A stretch of 64,000 nucleotides of DNA from Bidens hawaiensis (taxonomy: Eukaryota; Streptophyta; Magnoliopsida; Asterales; Asteraceae): positions 62,001-126,000 of the forward strand of contig JAIQDT010014615.1 in the NCBI GenBank assembly GCA_021521415.1, written 5' to 3'. The translations under genes were made by a program, and so were the position numbers. The notes under the pieces are model-generated. The model made no database searches and was not told the DNA's origin. It worked only from the letters and a program-made list of their open reading frames with translations. The first letter of the stretch is position 1. Each line of letters starts with the position of its first letter. Shown here piece after piece: positions 13,168 to 25,116 of the stretch.

Positions 13168-13911
13168 TCAGATGTCATCGTCTGAGGACACCTCTGAGTG
13201 TGCCTCCGGCTCAGCCGGTTCTTCCTCCGGTTCCTCTTCGGGTTCCTCCTCGGGATCTTCTTCGGGATCCTCCTCAGGTTCCTCTTCAGGATCTTCTTTG
13301 GGATCCTCTTCAGGCTCTGCCTCAGGTTCGGCTGCGTTCTGAGCAATTTGTATTTGTAAGACATCGCAACGCTCTAAAGCTATCTCGGTTCGAGTCCTTG
13401 CTACTTGGAGTTGCTCTTGCAAGTCTATCATCTCGGCTTGCATCTTTCTCATAATCTTCATCTGTTGATCACTAGCCTCTTGCATTTCCTTCATGGCCGC
13501 TGTCATACGGGCAATTTCCTCCTTAGTCTCGGTTCCATCTTTTAACAGTCCGGAAACGTTAGCTCTCGTATAGCGCATGTAACCCACGTCACGCTCCAAA
13601 CAAGAAACAACAGCTGCGAGCACACGCTCTACAGGTTCGGTTATGGGTGGTAGGGTGTTGGGGTAAGCAGGATGGTTCGGGTGGGGTAGTGGGGGAACTT
13701 GTTCGCGATAGACCATACGTCTGATCATATTAGGGTACCAATCCCAGCTAACTTCGTTTTCGTACATGCCTCCGGATAAGCGGTACCTCTTCGGTGCGGG
13801 AGCTTCGAGTTCCGGGACTACACGAGGTGGCGATGAGTTAGGTAACTGCGGTTCCTTCCCATGAGCATGAGTCATCTGATCGGATGATGATGATGATGGC
13901 GGCGTCGACAT
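13168..13911 (-). CDS. Upstream ORF of the chromovirus, copy 1: coiled coil with acidic repeats
   Basis: This open 247-residue ORF sits between the primer-binding site and gag, ending 16 bp before the gag ATG in another frame. I chose the ATG at 13911 (MSTPPSSSSS); the frame is open further upstream to about 13986. Residues 1-50 are Ser/Pro-rich and unstructured. The middle holds a conserved-looking segment (WDWYPNMIRRMVYRE). A heptad-like coiled coil follows (about residues 125-190, KEMQEASDQQMKIMRKMQ). The C-terminal about 40 residues are EEPEEDP-type acidic repeats ending in SSDDDI. No known domain was recognised. Unlike gag-pol it has no stop or frameshift. It may be an accessory or gag-like protein of this lineage. 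The function is unknown. Confidence 0.6.
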   Translation of the reverse strand: MSTPPSSSSSDQMTHAHGKEPQLPNSSPPRVVPELEAPAPKRYRLSGGMYENEVSWDWYPNMIRRMVYREQVPPLPHPNHPAYPNTLPPITEPVERVLAAVVSCLERDVGYMRYTRANVSGLLKDGTETKEEIARMTAAMKEMQEASDQQMKIMRKMQAEMIDLQEQLQVARTRTEIALERCDVLQIQIAQNAAEPEAEPEEDPKEDPEEEPEEDPEEDPEEEPEEEPEEEPAEPEAHSEVSSDDDI

Positions 13912-14070
13912 TCCTACAGGTAAGCCGTGTATGCGCGCGCGTATAAGTGAAAGAGGTAAAGAGATAAGATAACAAAGACTACACAAACATATGCAGTGCG
14001 TATCATTATAACTAATGGGTCGTCGCGGTTATAGTCTAGTATTCATGCAATTTCTAGTTCGCTATAACCA

Positions 14071-14085
14071 ATGGCTCTGATACCA
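14071..14085 (-). other. Primer-binding site, copy 1
   Basis: Read on the minus strand, TGGTATCAGAGCCAT lies three bases inside LTR2. It begins with the 12-nt TGGTATCAGAGC that pairs with the 3' end of plant initiator methionine tRNA. This fixes the direction of the element and makes LTR2 the 5' LTR of copy 1. Confidence 0.9.
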
Positions 14086-14088
14086 ATC

Positions 14089-16649
14089 TGTCACACCCTC
14101 AAAATCCACTAACGGAGTTTTACCGTCAGAGGGTGTGAACTAACAGGATCGGAATCATTAGTTATAATCAAACCATAAAAACGTTTAAATGAAAATAAGT
14201 GCGGAAGCGTAAAAACCAAAAGATAAAAGTTGCGTCACGCAGGACGACTCAAAACCCCATAATAACAGTATAAAATCAGGTTGCATAAACAAAAGCGTTT
14301 CAAACAATGCATGATCCTATACCGCGCGCTCGCCTCGGCTACCTGAGAATAACATACTAAAAGTGTCAACACGAGGTTGGTGAGTTCACAAGTTTATATA
14401 AAATAAAGTGTTTAGCATTTTGCGTTCAGCGTTTTGCGTTACCAGATAGTGTTATGTCAATTATATATCTATAGGTAGCTAGCCTATAAAACAAGTATTA
14501 CTAAGTGTTCGACACCGAAGCTGACTATTTATCATTTGCCTTGCCACCAGGTCTATCCCGACCATGGTATGTGTTTAGCCAAGATTACACCCGCTCGACC
14601 TCCAGTCGAGTTTAGCGTTGGGTGAGGTTTGTCAAACCCAGTAGTACTACTCAACAATGACTCGCTATTATCCAATACTAAACGGTTCGATGTGAATGAA
14701 GGACTTTAGTTATTGCGTTTGCCACTTAGTCTTTACAAGTGATATATAATTTATATTAACAAAATCTTAAATGCGTTTTCGGTGTATGTTATCTCCCCAA
14801 GTGAAAAGCGTTTGAAAATATTTAAGAGGGGTAAGTGAACTCACTGTTTGCGAAGAATTCCCAAAAATAAATCACCAAGTGATGCGCGTCACAGAAAACT
14901 CTCTCTAGCGTTCTAAAACAACAAAGAGATTTTCTAAGTGTCGAAACTATTAACGAGTCTCTAGACCCGGCACATAATTCCTAAGCACAAGATACGTTTC
15001 GTGTTTGTTTGTGAATCGTGTGTGACTTAACAAGTACATTTGTGATACGATACATGTGTGAACAATTATTTACGTGTCATGTAATAATAATGTACATCAC
15101 TAGCAACTATTCCCCGCAGGGGCAATTTGGTCAAATTATAAAAATTAACTATCAATTATTCCCCGCAAGGGCAATTTGGTCAAAACACGACAATCAATTA
15201 GCAATTACCATGTTTCATGCAACTTTTACAAAATTTAGCAACTAATTTTCTTATTGACAGAATTCTACTTGAAAAACTAGTCTATTCCACCGATCATAGC
15301 ATCTCAATTAATTTACCAAAAATCATCACAAAAGCATGTATGTCTTAGGTTTCCAGAACATATTTTATTTTATTTTTATTCCACATAGGTTTCTCACAAT
15401 GATCAAAACATTACAGCAAACTCATAACAGTCAAATTCATGCGCAACAGAATGTTATTTGAAATTCCCGTTAAACGAAAAATCCAAAAAATACAAGACCA
15501 CTTGGGTTAGGTTCCTAACTCAATAAGTCAACTTCCAGAAGTGGAACCAACCCAATTGGTCTCGTATTTCATGAGATATAACATTTACAAAACAACCTAA
15601 CAGCAGGTCTAACAACTCAGCTTTGCACAACGTTTTTGTAAAATCATAAAGGTTAACTTTTACACGTCCAAAAATTGCAAATTTATATTCTTTAGAAACT
15701 AGACTCAACCTAGTTTACTATAGTATCAATAATCTCAACCAATTTTCACATTTACAACCAGATACAGTCAATTGAACATCAACAACACAATCTGTCCAGA
15801 AACTGTTTGCAACAAAATTCAACATATTAATCATCTATAGACCATAATCCGTTCATATAACACTCTAGACACCATAATCACTATCCATGCATATCAATTA
15901 CACCATACATACATGGTTAGGGTTTTATTTGATCTCAAAATCAAAGACACAACAATTAACATGTAATAATATCAATTCTAGTTATCAAATCATCATCAAT
16001 ACATCATCAACTCAAACAAAAATCATATGAACACAATATATATGAAATTTTCGGAATCTAGGGTTCACAATTAACCCATTAAAAATCGAAATTAAGCAAG
16101 AAGAATGCATAGGATAGTTGTTTATACCTTCCTAGCACCTTAATCTTCAATCAAACTTGAAAGATCTTGTGTATATGTGTGTGTGTGAGGCTACCGATCG
16201 CGAGAGAGGGAGAGGGGGGGGGGGGGGGGCTGGCCGATCGGTCTAGTGAGGGAGAGAAAGAGATTAGGGTTTTAGGTTTATTATTATTAATAATAATAAC
16301 ATGTTACACTTTAGTCCCTCAACTTCCAAATATTGCTTTACTAGCTTAATTAACTAATTCTAGCACATTGAGTTAACGTTTATAACAATGTTATCACATA
16401 ACACATAAGTCTAACACATAATTATCACATAATTATTGTTTTGACGTTTTTCGTTTATTCACCAATTGTTTGCGTCAACTCGTTTGCGTTTCGGTGCAAT
16501 TCCCGAAAGACTACACATGTAGTAAGTGTTAAGCGTCATTTAAACCCTAGTTTAAATGTAATGAGGTGTGCGTTACAGATTCAATGATCTTAAGTTTGAA
16601 TTGACGGAGTTGAGTTAACGGAGTTAAACTGAAATTGACGATTGTCACA
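14089..16649 (-). repeat. Chromovirus LTR 2 (shared middle LTR, hybrid)
   Basis: This 2561-bp LTR is the 5' LTR of copy 1 and the 3' LTR of copy 2. Left of 15256 it carries LTR3-type variants: the about 70-bp segment at 15146-15220 and G at 15256. From 15700 rightwards it carries LTR1-type variants: AACTAGACT at 15697-15705, ACTATCC near 15885, GGCTACCG near 16190 and AAATATTGC near 16330. About 440 bp between are identical in all three LTRs, so the exchange point lies in 15257-15699. One exception (C near 16414, as in LTR3) is best read as a later private change in LTR1. Confidence 0.9.
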
Positions 16650-16781
16650 TAATTCCCATGTTAAAGAATTTTCGTCCCGAAAATTTGAGTCAAGTCGTGA
16701 TGAGTGTCTGAAAAAGTAAGAAAAATTTTCAGTTTGTCATATCATCCCCTAGTAGAAAGAAATTTCGTCCCGAAATTTAAT

Positions 16782-19700
16782 TCATACCTCCGGTGATTTC
16801 TGACGGTTTGTCGGGTTTCGCGGTTTTCTGTGTTTGGTCAGCCCTTCAAAAAGGTGAAGATACTTTTTCATCATTTGATCCTCGCGTTCCCACGTGAACT
16901 CCGGTCCACGTCTCGAGTTACAACAAACCTTAACGATTGGAATTTTGCTGTGCTTGAGCGTTTTGGTTTCCCAATCCAAAACTTCGACTGGTTCTTCAAT
17001 GAAGCGTAATTGTTCATCAACTTGCAGTTCATCCAAAGGGACTACTTGGGTTTCATCAGATAGGCATTTCTTCAAGTTGGATACGTGGAATACATTGTGT
17101 ACGCCACTGAGTTCCGTTGGTAGGTCCAGTCGGTACGCCACCGGACCAATGCGCTCAGTTATTCGATAAGGACCAACGTATTGTGGGTTGAGTTTGTTTC
17201 ACTTCCCAAAGCGAACCACACCTTTCCAAGGTGAGACTTTGAGTAATACTTGGTCGTTCACTTGAAATTAGAGAGGTTTTCGGCGCTTGTCGGCATAACT
17301 CTTTTGACGATCTCGTGCTGCAGCCATGCGGTTTCGGATTTGAACAATCTTTTCCGAGGTTTCGAGTACCAGTTCTGGACCAGTGATTTGGCTGTCACCC
17401 ACCTCTGCCCAGCAGAGAGGTGATCGACACTTCCGTCCGTACAGTGCTTCAAACGGCGCTGCTTTAATACTTGCGTGGTAGCTGTTATTATACGAAAACT
17501 CTACCAAAGGTAAGTGAGGTTCCAAACTTTTTCGAAATCCAACACACATGCACGCAACATGTCCTCTAAGGTCTGAATAGTTCGTTCACTTTGCCCATCC
17601 GTCTGAGGATGGTATGCTGTGCTCATATCAAGGCGTGTGCCTAGGGCACTCTGTAGTGACTTCCAAAAGTGCGAAGTGAAACGAGAATCTCGATCAGAAA
17701 TGATTGAGACAGGCACTCCGTGTCTAGACACCACTTCTTTCATGTAAACGCGAGTCAATCTTTCCATTTTGTCCGATTCCTTAATCGCTAAAAAGTGTGC
17801 AGACTTAGTCAATCGGTCAACGATCACCCAGATGGTATCGCATCCCGTCGAAGTCTTAGGTAATCCCGTGATGAAGTCCATTGAAATGTGTTCCCATTTC
17901 CACATTGGAAGTTCCGGTTGCTGTAGTAGGCCAGATGGTTTCTGGTATTCTATCTTGACTCTGGCACAAGTCAAGCATTTTCTCACGTAGGTGGCAATGT
18001 CGGCTTTCATGTTCGGCCACCAGTAAAGTGCCTTTAAGTCATGGTACATTTTATCTGAGCCAGGGTGGATAGAATATCGGGACTTGTGAGCTTTGTCCAT
18101 CACTAGAGTTCTCAACTCTCCGTATCGTGGAACCCAAATCCGGTTCTCAAAATATCGGACCCCGTCCGATTTGGTTTCAAGTTGCTTGTTCATGCCCCGC
18201 ATGAGTTCTGATGGAAGGTTATCATCCTTCAAGGCTTCGAGTTGCGCATCGCGAATCTGATCGGGTAAGTTGGCATGAATTGTGAGTTGCAGTGCTCGCA
18301 CTCACCTGTGTTTATCGGTTTCTTTTCTACTGAGGGCGTCGGCCACTACATTGGCCTTGCCAGGGTGGTACTTGATGGCACAATCATAATCTTTAAGCAG
18401 CTCGACCCAACGACGCTGTCGCATGTTCAGCTCCTTCTGATCGTAGATATGTTGGAGACTCTTATGGTCGGTGTAAATGGTAAACCTGGTACCGTATAAG
18501 TAATGCCTCCATATCTTAAGGGCAAACACCACAGCTCCGAGTTCTAAATCATGGGTCGTGTAGTTCTTCTCGTGAACCCGTAGTTGTCGAGAGGCATAGG
18601 CTATAACCTTCTCGAGTTGCATCAGCACACAACCGAGACTTTGTATCGATGCGTCACAATGCACCTAAAAATTCTCTGTTCCCTCGGGGAGGGCTAGAAT
18701 AGGGGCGCTACAGAGTTTGGTTTTCAACAGTTGGAAAGCGGATTCTTGCGCGTCTCCCCAATTGTACTTAGTACCCTTGTGAGCCAAAGCGGTGAGGGGT
18801 TGAGCAATCTTTGAAAATCCCTCGATGAAACGCCGGTAGTAGCCGGCCAGTCCTAGGAATTGCCGCACCTCAGTCGGAGTCTTAGGTGCTTCCCAGTTTT
18901 TGATGGCCTCTACCTTACCGGGATCGACATGGATACCGTTCTCGTTGATCACATGTCCTAAAAAGTGAACCTCGCGAAGCCAAAATTCGCATTTCGAGAG
19001 TTTAGCATACAGTTGTTCCTTCTTCAATAATTCCAGAATTATCCTCAAGTGTTCTTCATGGTCAGCTTCGTCCTTGGAGTAGACGAGAATATCATCAATG
19101 AAAACACTCACAAACTTGTCGAGGTACGCCTTGCATACTCGATTCATGAGATCCATAAATACGGTTGGTGCATTGGTTAGTCCAAAAGGCATAACCGAAA
19201 ACTCGTAGTGACCATACCGTGTTCTGAAAGCCGTCTTTGAAATATCTTCTTCGCGCACTCTTAGTTGATGGTAACCAGACCGCAGATAGATCTTCGAGTA
19301 ATAACTCGATCCTTGAAGCTGGTCAAACAAATCATCAATTCGGGGTAAAGGATAACGGTTCTTGACCGCCACCTTGTTCAACTCCCGGTAGTCGATACAC
19401 ATGTGGAAAGTCCCGTCCTTCTTTCTGACAAATAAGACAGGGGCTCCCCATGGCGATGAGCTAGGTCGGATAAAACCCTTATCCAACAAATCTTGCAACT
19501 GAGTGGACAGTTCCTGAAGCTCTGCCGGTGCGAGCCGATACGGGGCTCGTGCTATGGGTGCTGCACCGGGTGTCAACTCGATTTGGAATTCGACTTGACG
19601 AATAGGAGGGAGTCCAGGCAAATCCTCCGGGAAAACTTCTGAAAAATCTTGCACAATCGGCATATCTTCAATTCCATTCTCCTCCGCGGGTTTCTCAACA

Positions 19701-21373
19701 ATCTGCGCCAAAATTGCCGGATGACCCTTTCGTAGATATTTCTGCGCCTTCATGAGGGTAATGACGCTGGTGGTCATGCCGCTTCTCTCGCCCCGGATCG
19801 AAATGATCTCGCCGGAAGGGGTAGAAATATGGACTATCTTGTCATGACATACAATCTCCGCTCGGTTCTCGGATAACCAGTCCATGCCGACCACGACATC
19901 GAAACTACCAAGCGTAAAAGGAATAAGGTCGATATCAAAAACATGACCTGACAGTTTTAACTTACATCCCGCAAGTACATGAGTCGTTTCTACAGACTTT
20001 CCGTCGGCTAATTCTACAGGAAACTTAGCATCTAACGGGGTTGGAGTTAAGTCTAAGAGTTGACTAAAGGCTTTCGACACAAAACTCCTATAAGCTCCAT
20101 TGTCAAACAATACAGAAGCAAAACAATCGTTCACAGGGAACTTACCAGTCACCACGTACGGATCATTGCGGGCTTGACCCGACCCAATAACAAAAGCTCT
20201 TCCTTTACCATTGTTTCCACCACCACTGCCACTTCCATTACCTCCATTGTTGTCGTTCAGTCTCAGCTTAGGGCAGTCCTTCTTAAAATGGCCCTCCTGA
20301 CCACATTCGAAACATCCCTTAGTCGTCATAGGTGGTTTAGGAGCACCCTTTGCCGCAAGGTCTCCTCTACATTCCTTTGCCTGGTGACCCATCTTTCCGC
20401 ATCTCAGACACTTGACACGGTCACACGGGCCAGCATGATGATAGTTGCACCTGTTGCACTTCGGATATTTCCCAGCATATCCGCTCGAACCCTGCCCGCC
20501 ACCGTTGCTATTGTTGTTGTGACCCTGATTGTTGAAGCTTCGGGTGAATTCGGGCTTTCGGTAGTGTTGCTGCTGTGGGGGGTTCGAGGATGAGGATCTG
20601 GTATTGTCAAACTTTCTCTTTCCGCTGCTCGGGTTGTTGTTGCTGTTGTTGTCAGTGTTCGGGTTGTCACGGGCTTTAGTGGTTGAACCCCTAGGTGGTA
20701 GCGCACCTCGGGTCACTGCTTGATCCGTCAGTTTGTGAGCTAACCGGATCGCTTGTTGAATCGTGGCTGGTCTGGAAGACGTCACCATGCCCTGAATCTG
20801 CGGTGCTAACCCATCAATATACATTTCAATCCTCTTACTCGGCGAGTCTACCATCCGTGGGCATATCACAGCTAACTCGTGAGAACGGGTAGTGTAGGCT
20901 TCGATTTCTGAACCCACCATCTTCAATGACCAAAACTCTGACTCCAACTTTGCAATCTCCTCTCTCGGACAGTACTCTTCTCGCATCATGTTCTTGAACT
21001 CCTCCCAGTTCATCGCGTTAGCCAGTTCCAATCCAAGAATCTGTACGTTCGAATTCCACCAAGTGAGAGCAGAATCTTCAAGTGTTCCAGCAGCAAATTT
21101 GATTCTACTGGCAGAGGGGCAATTACACATCTTAAAAGCTGATTCGGCCTTCTCAGCCCAACGCAGGAAACCTGTGGCTCCCTCCGTGCCCTTAAACGAA
21201 TTGGGCTTGCAGTCTAGGTAGTTCTTGAAAGTACACGTTCCAGTTGGACCTCCAGCTTGATTCTGAACATGTGCGGCTAGAGCTGCCGCCGCATGGTCAT
21301 TCAACAGGGTTTGGAGTTCTGCTGCGGTTAAGTTGATGTTACCGCGACCGTGTCTAGCGTTTCTTCCAGACAT
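16782..21373 (-). pseudogene. Chromovirus gag-pol polyprotein, copy 2 (inactivated)
   Basis: The domain order is the same as in copy 1, displaced by 8222 bp, starting at ATG 21373. It shares all four stop codons, the integrase frameshift, the Asp-to-Tyr change in RT motif A (codon 19286-19288) and the DNGA protease motif. The one amino-acid difference seen in gag-pol is Arg for Ser just before the CLTC of the integrase zinc motif (near 17982). Shared lesions plus near-identity show that this copy and copy 1 arose by duplication of an already mutated element, not by two insertions. Confidence 0.92.
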
Positions 21374-21389
21374 CTAGGTGTTATCATTC

Positions 21390-22133
21390 TCAGATGTCAT
21401 CGTCTGAGGACACCTCTGAGTGTGCCTCCGGCTCAGCCGGTTCTTCCTCCGGTTCCTCTTCGGGTTCCTCCTCGGGATCTTCTTCGGGATCCTCCTCAGG
21501 TTCCTCTTCAGGATCTTCTTTGGGATCCTCTTCAGGCTCTGCCTCAGGTTCGGCTGCGTTCTGAGCAATTTGTATTTGTAAGACATCGCAACGCTCTAAA
21601 GCTATCTCGGTTCGAGTCCTTGCTACTTGGAGTTGCTCTTGCAAGTCTATCATCTCGGCTTGCATCTTTCTCATAATCTTCATCTGTTGATCACTAGCCT
21701 CTTGCATTTCCTTCATGGCCGCTGTCATACGGGCAATTTCCTCCTTAGTCTCGGTTCCATCTTTTAACAGTCCGGAAACGTTAGCTCTCGTATAGCGCAT
21801 GTAACCCACGTCACGCTCCAAACAAGAAACAACAGCTGCGAGCACACGCTCTACAGGTTCGGTTATGGGTGGTAGGGTGTTGGGGTAAGCAGGATGGTTC
21901 GGGTGGGGTAGTGGGGGAACTTGTTCGCGATAGACCATACGTCTGATCATATTAGGGTACCAATCCCAGCTAACTTCGTTTTCGTACATGCCTCCGGATA
22001 AGCGGTACCTCTTCGGTGCGGGAGCTTCGAGTTCCGGGACTACACGAGGTGGCGATGAGTTAGGTAACTGCGGTTCCTTCCCATGAGCATGAGTCATCTG
22101 ATCGGATGATGATGATGATGGCGGCGTCGACAT
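21390..22133 (-). CDS. Upstream ORF of the chromovirus, copy 2: coiled coil with acidic repeats
   Basis: From its ATG at 22133 this 247-residue protein appears identical to the one at 13168-13911. The two differences seen lie upstream of that ATG, in the extended frame (near 22149 and 22179). It has the same Ser/Pro-rich N-terminus, coiled coil and EEPEEDP acidic tail, and again ends 16 bp before gag. Its persistence as an open frame beside a broken gag-pol may reflect only the recent duplication. The role is unknown. Confidence 0.6.
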   Translation of the reverse strand: MSTPPSSSSSDQMTHAHGKEPQLPNSSPPRVVPELEAPAPKRYRLSGGMYENEVSWDWYPNMIRRMVYREQVPPLPHPNHPAYPNTLPPITEPVERVLAAVVSCLERDVGYMRYTRANVSGLLKDGTETKEEIARMTAAMKEMQEASDQQMKIMRKMQAEMIDLQEQLQVARTRTEIALERCDVLQIQIAQNAAEPEAEPEEDPKEDPEEEPEEDPEEDPEEEPEEEPEEEPAEPEAHSEVSSDDDI

Positions 22134-22292
22134 TCCTACAGGTAAGGCGTGTATGCGCGCGCGTATAAGTGAAAGAGATAAAGAGATAAGATAACAAAGA
22201 CTACACAAACATATGCAGTGCGTATCATTATAACTAATGGGTCGTCGCGGTTATAGTCTAGTATTCATGCAATTTCTAGTTCGCTATAACCA

Positions 22293-22307
22293 ATGGCTCT
22301 GATACCA
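22293..22307 (-). other. Primer-binding site, copy 2
   Basis: This is the same initiator-tRNA-Met complement (TGGTATCAGAGC on the minus strand) next to LTR3, which makes LTR3 the 5' LTR of copy 2. Confidence 0.9.
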
Positions 22308-22310
22308 ATC

Positions 22311-24862
22311 TGTCACACCCTCAAAATCCACTAACGGAGTTTTACCGTCAGAGGGTGTGAACTAACAGGATCGGAATCATTAGTTATAATCAAACCATAA
22401 AAACGTTTAAATGAAAATAAGTGCGGAAGCGTAAAAACCAAAAGATAAAAGTTGCGTCACGCAGGACGACTCAAAACCCCATAATAACAGTATAAAATCA
22501 GGTTGCATAAACAAAAGCGTTTCAAACAATGCATGATCCTATACCGCGCGCTCGCCTCGGCTACCTGAGAATAACATACTAAAAGTGTCAACACGAGGTT
22601 GGTGAGTTCACAAGTTTATATAAAATAAAGTGTTTAGCATTTTGCGTTCAGCGTTTTGCGTTACCAGATAGTGTTATGTCAATTATATATCTATAGGTAG
22701 CTAGCCTATAAAACAAGTATTACTAAGTGTTCGACACCGAAGCTGACTATTTATCATTTGCCTTGCCACCAGGTCTATCCCGACCATGGTATGTGTTTAG
22801 CCAAGATTACACCCGCTCGACCTCCAGTCGAGTTTAGCGTTGGGTGAGGTTTGTCAAACCCAGTAGTACTACTCAACAATGACTCGCTATTATCCAATAC
22901 TAAACGGTTCGATGTGAATGAAGGACTTTAGTTATTGCGTTTGCCACTTAGTCTTTACAAGTGATATATAATTTATATTAACAAAATCTTAAATGCGTTT
23001 TCGGTGTATGTTATCTCCCCAAGTGAAAAGCGTTTGAAAATATTTAAGAGGGGTAAGTGAACTCACTGTTTGCGAAGAATTCCCAAAAATAAATCACCAA
23101 GTGATGCGCGTCACAGAAAACTCTCTCTAGCGTTCTAAAACAACAAAGAGATTTTCTAAGTGTCGAAACTATTAACGAGTCTCTAGACCCGGCACATAAT
23201 TCCTAAGCACAAGATACGTTTCGTGTTTGTTTGTGAATCGTGTGTGACTTAACAAGTACATTTGTGATACGATACATGTGTGAACAATTATTTACGTGTC
23301 ATGTAATAATAATGTACATCACTAGCAACTATTCCCCGCAGGGGCAATTTGGTCAAATTATAAAAATTAACTATCAATTATTCCCCGCAAGGGCAATTTG
23401 GTCAAAACACGACAATCAATTAGCAATTACCATGTTTCATGCAACTTTTACAAAATTTAGCAACTAATTTTCTTATTGACAGAATTCTACTTGAAAAACT
23501 AGTCTATTCCACCGATCATAGCATCTCAATTAATTTACCAAAAATCATCACAAAAGCATGTATGTCTTAGGTTTCCAGAACATATTTTATTTTATTTTTA
23601 TTCCACATAGGTTTCTCACAATGATCAAAACATTACAGCAAACTCATAACAGTCAAATTCATGCGCAACAGAATGTTATTTGAAATTCCCGTTAAACGAA
23701 AAATCCAAAAAATACAAGACCACTTGGGTTAGGTTCCTAACTCAATAAGTCAACTTCCAGAAGTGGAACCAACCCAATTGGTCTCGTATTTCATGAGATA
23801 TAACATTTACAAAACAACCTAACAGCAGGTCTAACAACTCAGCTTTGCACAACGTTTTTGTAAAATCATAAAGGTTAACTTTTACACGTCCAAAAATTGC
23901 AAATTTATATTCTTTAGAAACCTGACTCAACCTAGTTTACTATAGTATCAATAATCTCAACCAATTTTCACATTTACAACCAGATACAGTCAATTGAACA
24001 TCAACAACACAATCTGTCCAGAAACTGTTTGCAACAAAATTCAACATATTAATCATCTATAGACCATAATCCGTTCATATAACACTCTAGACACCATAAT
24101 CACCATCCATGCATATCAATTACACCATACATACATGGTTAGGGTTTTATTTGATCTCAAAATCAAAGACACAACAATTAACATGTAATAATATCAATTC
24201 TAGTTATCAAATCATCATCAATACATCATCAACTCAAACAAAAATCATATGAACACAATATATATGAAATTTTCGGAATCTAGGGTTCACAATTAACCCA
24301 TTAAAAATCGAAATTAAGCAAGAAGAATGCATAGGATAGTTGTTTATACCTTCCTAGCACCTTAATCTTCAATCAAACTTGAAAGATCTTGTGTATATGT
24401 GTGTGTGTGAGGCTGCCGATCGCGAGAGAAGGGGGGGGGGGGCTGGCCGATCGGTCTAGTGAGGGAGAGAAAGAGATTAGGGTTTTAGGTTTATTATTAT
24501 TAATAATAATAACATGTTACACTTTAGTCCCTCAACTTCCAAATGTTGCTTTACTAGCTTAATTAACTAATTCTAGCACATTGAGTTAACGTTTATAACA
24601 ATGTTATCACATAACACATAAGTCTAACACATAATTATCACATAATTATTGTTTTGACGTTTTTCGTTTATTCACCAATTGTTTGCGTCAACTCGTTTGC
24701 GTTTCGGTGCAATTCCCGAAAGACTACACATGTAGTAAGTGTTAAGCGTCATTTAAACCCTAGTTTAAATGTAATGAGGTGTGCGTTACAGATTCAATGA
24801 TCTTAAGTTTGAATTGACGGAGTTGAGTTAACGGAGTTAACCTGAAATTGACGATTGTCACA
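22311..24862 (-). repeat. Chromovirus LTR 3 (right outer; 5' LTR of copy 2)
   Basis: This LTR is 2552 bp, TGTCACA to TGTCACA. Private variants in its right half distinguish it from LTR1 and LTR2: AACCTGACT near 23920, ACCATCC near 24105, GGCTGCCG near 24412, a shortened purine/G tract at 24424-24441, AAATGTTGC near 24541 and GTTAACCTG near 24840. The target duplication GTTTG follows at 24863-24867. Confidence 0.9.
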
Positions 24863-24867
24863 GTTTG

Positions 24868-25116
24868 GTTGCTTACTTGAATTCCCGGGTGTGATTTGCT
24901 TTGTTAATTGTTTGAAATCCGTTTACTTGTTCATTGCTTAGTTCTTTATATTTACTAAAAATTGCTTGTGTGACCAGCACTAAAAACCAGTCACTTCATA
25001 ATATTAAATCTGTTACACGAATTGCATTGACCACATACTCCTTTTGATACGATACCCTACTTGCTCTAACTATTTAGAATAATTAGGTTTTTGATTGACT
25101 CAAACGACGGTTATCA
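24868..25116 (+). repeat. Athila-like 3' LTR, right segment
   Basis: This continues the LTR broken at 5928 and directly follows the GTTTG duplication. No internal match to the left segment is expected. The end at 25116 (TTATCA) is a guess based on the CA rule. A 5' LTR for comparison is outside the window. Confidence 0.45.

Larger units (their letters stand above)
5929..24862 (-). mobile_element. Tandem Tekay-like Ty3/gypsy chromovirus: LTR-internal-LTR-internal-LTR
   Basis: Three LTRs (5929-8427, 14089-16649, 22311-24862) alternate with two internal regions of identical length (8428-14088 and 16650-22310, 5661 bp each, offset 8222). All coding is on the minus strand. The whole array is flanked by one 5-bp duplication, GTTTG (5924-5928 and 24863-24867), so it descends from a single insertion. 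By eye the internal copies differ at about three positions: near 9760 versus 17982 (Ser versus Arg codon), near 13927, and near 13957. They share every stop codon and frameshift. The outer LTRs differ at roughly two dozen sites plus indels. The middle LTR resembles LTR3 on its left and LTR1 on its right. This is the expected product of unequal crossing-over between the two LTRs of one resident element. The Tekay/Del assignment rests on the RT style, the chromodomain-like C-terminus and the 2.5 kb LTRs. Confidence 0.9.
1..25116 (+). mobile_element. Athila-like Ty3/gypsy element, 3' part, interrupted by a nested insertion
   Basis: This is an LTR retrotransposon read on the + strand, whose 5' LTR lies left of the window. 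In order it has a gag with one zinc knuckle, an aspartic protease, 2.2 kb of non-coding DNA, a purine-rich tract (about 4904-4923) and a 3' LTR starting TGATGGTCGGG at 4924. The LTR is cut at 5928 and resumes at 24863 after an 18.9 kb insertion. No reverse transcriptase, RNase H or integrase is present. The gag and protease style (DLGA active site, LGRPF box) and the long 3' non-coding region with two purine tracts point to the Athila lineage. The right end is placed near 25116 because the LTR should end in CA. That end is uncertain. Confidence 0.75.

Noticed and set aside
14089..16649. Two independent insertions of the chromovirus side by side
   Set aside because: No target duplication flanks the middle LTR, only one LTR lies between the copies, and all coding lesions are shared.
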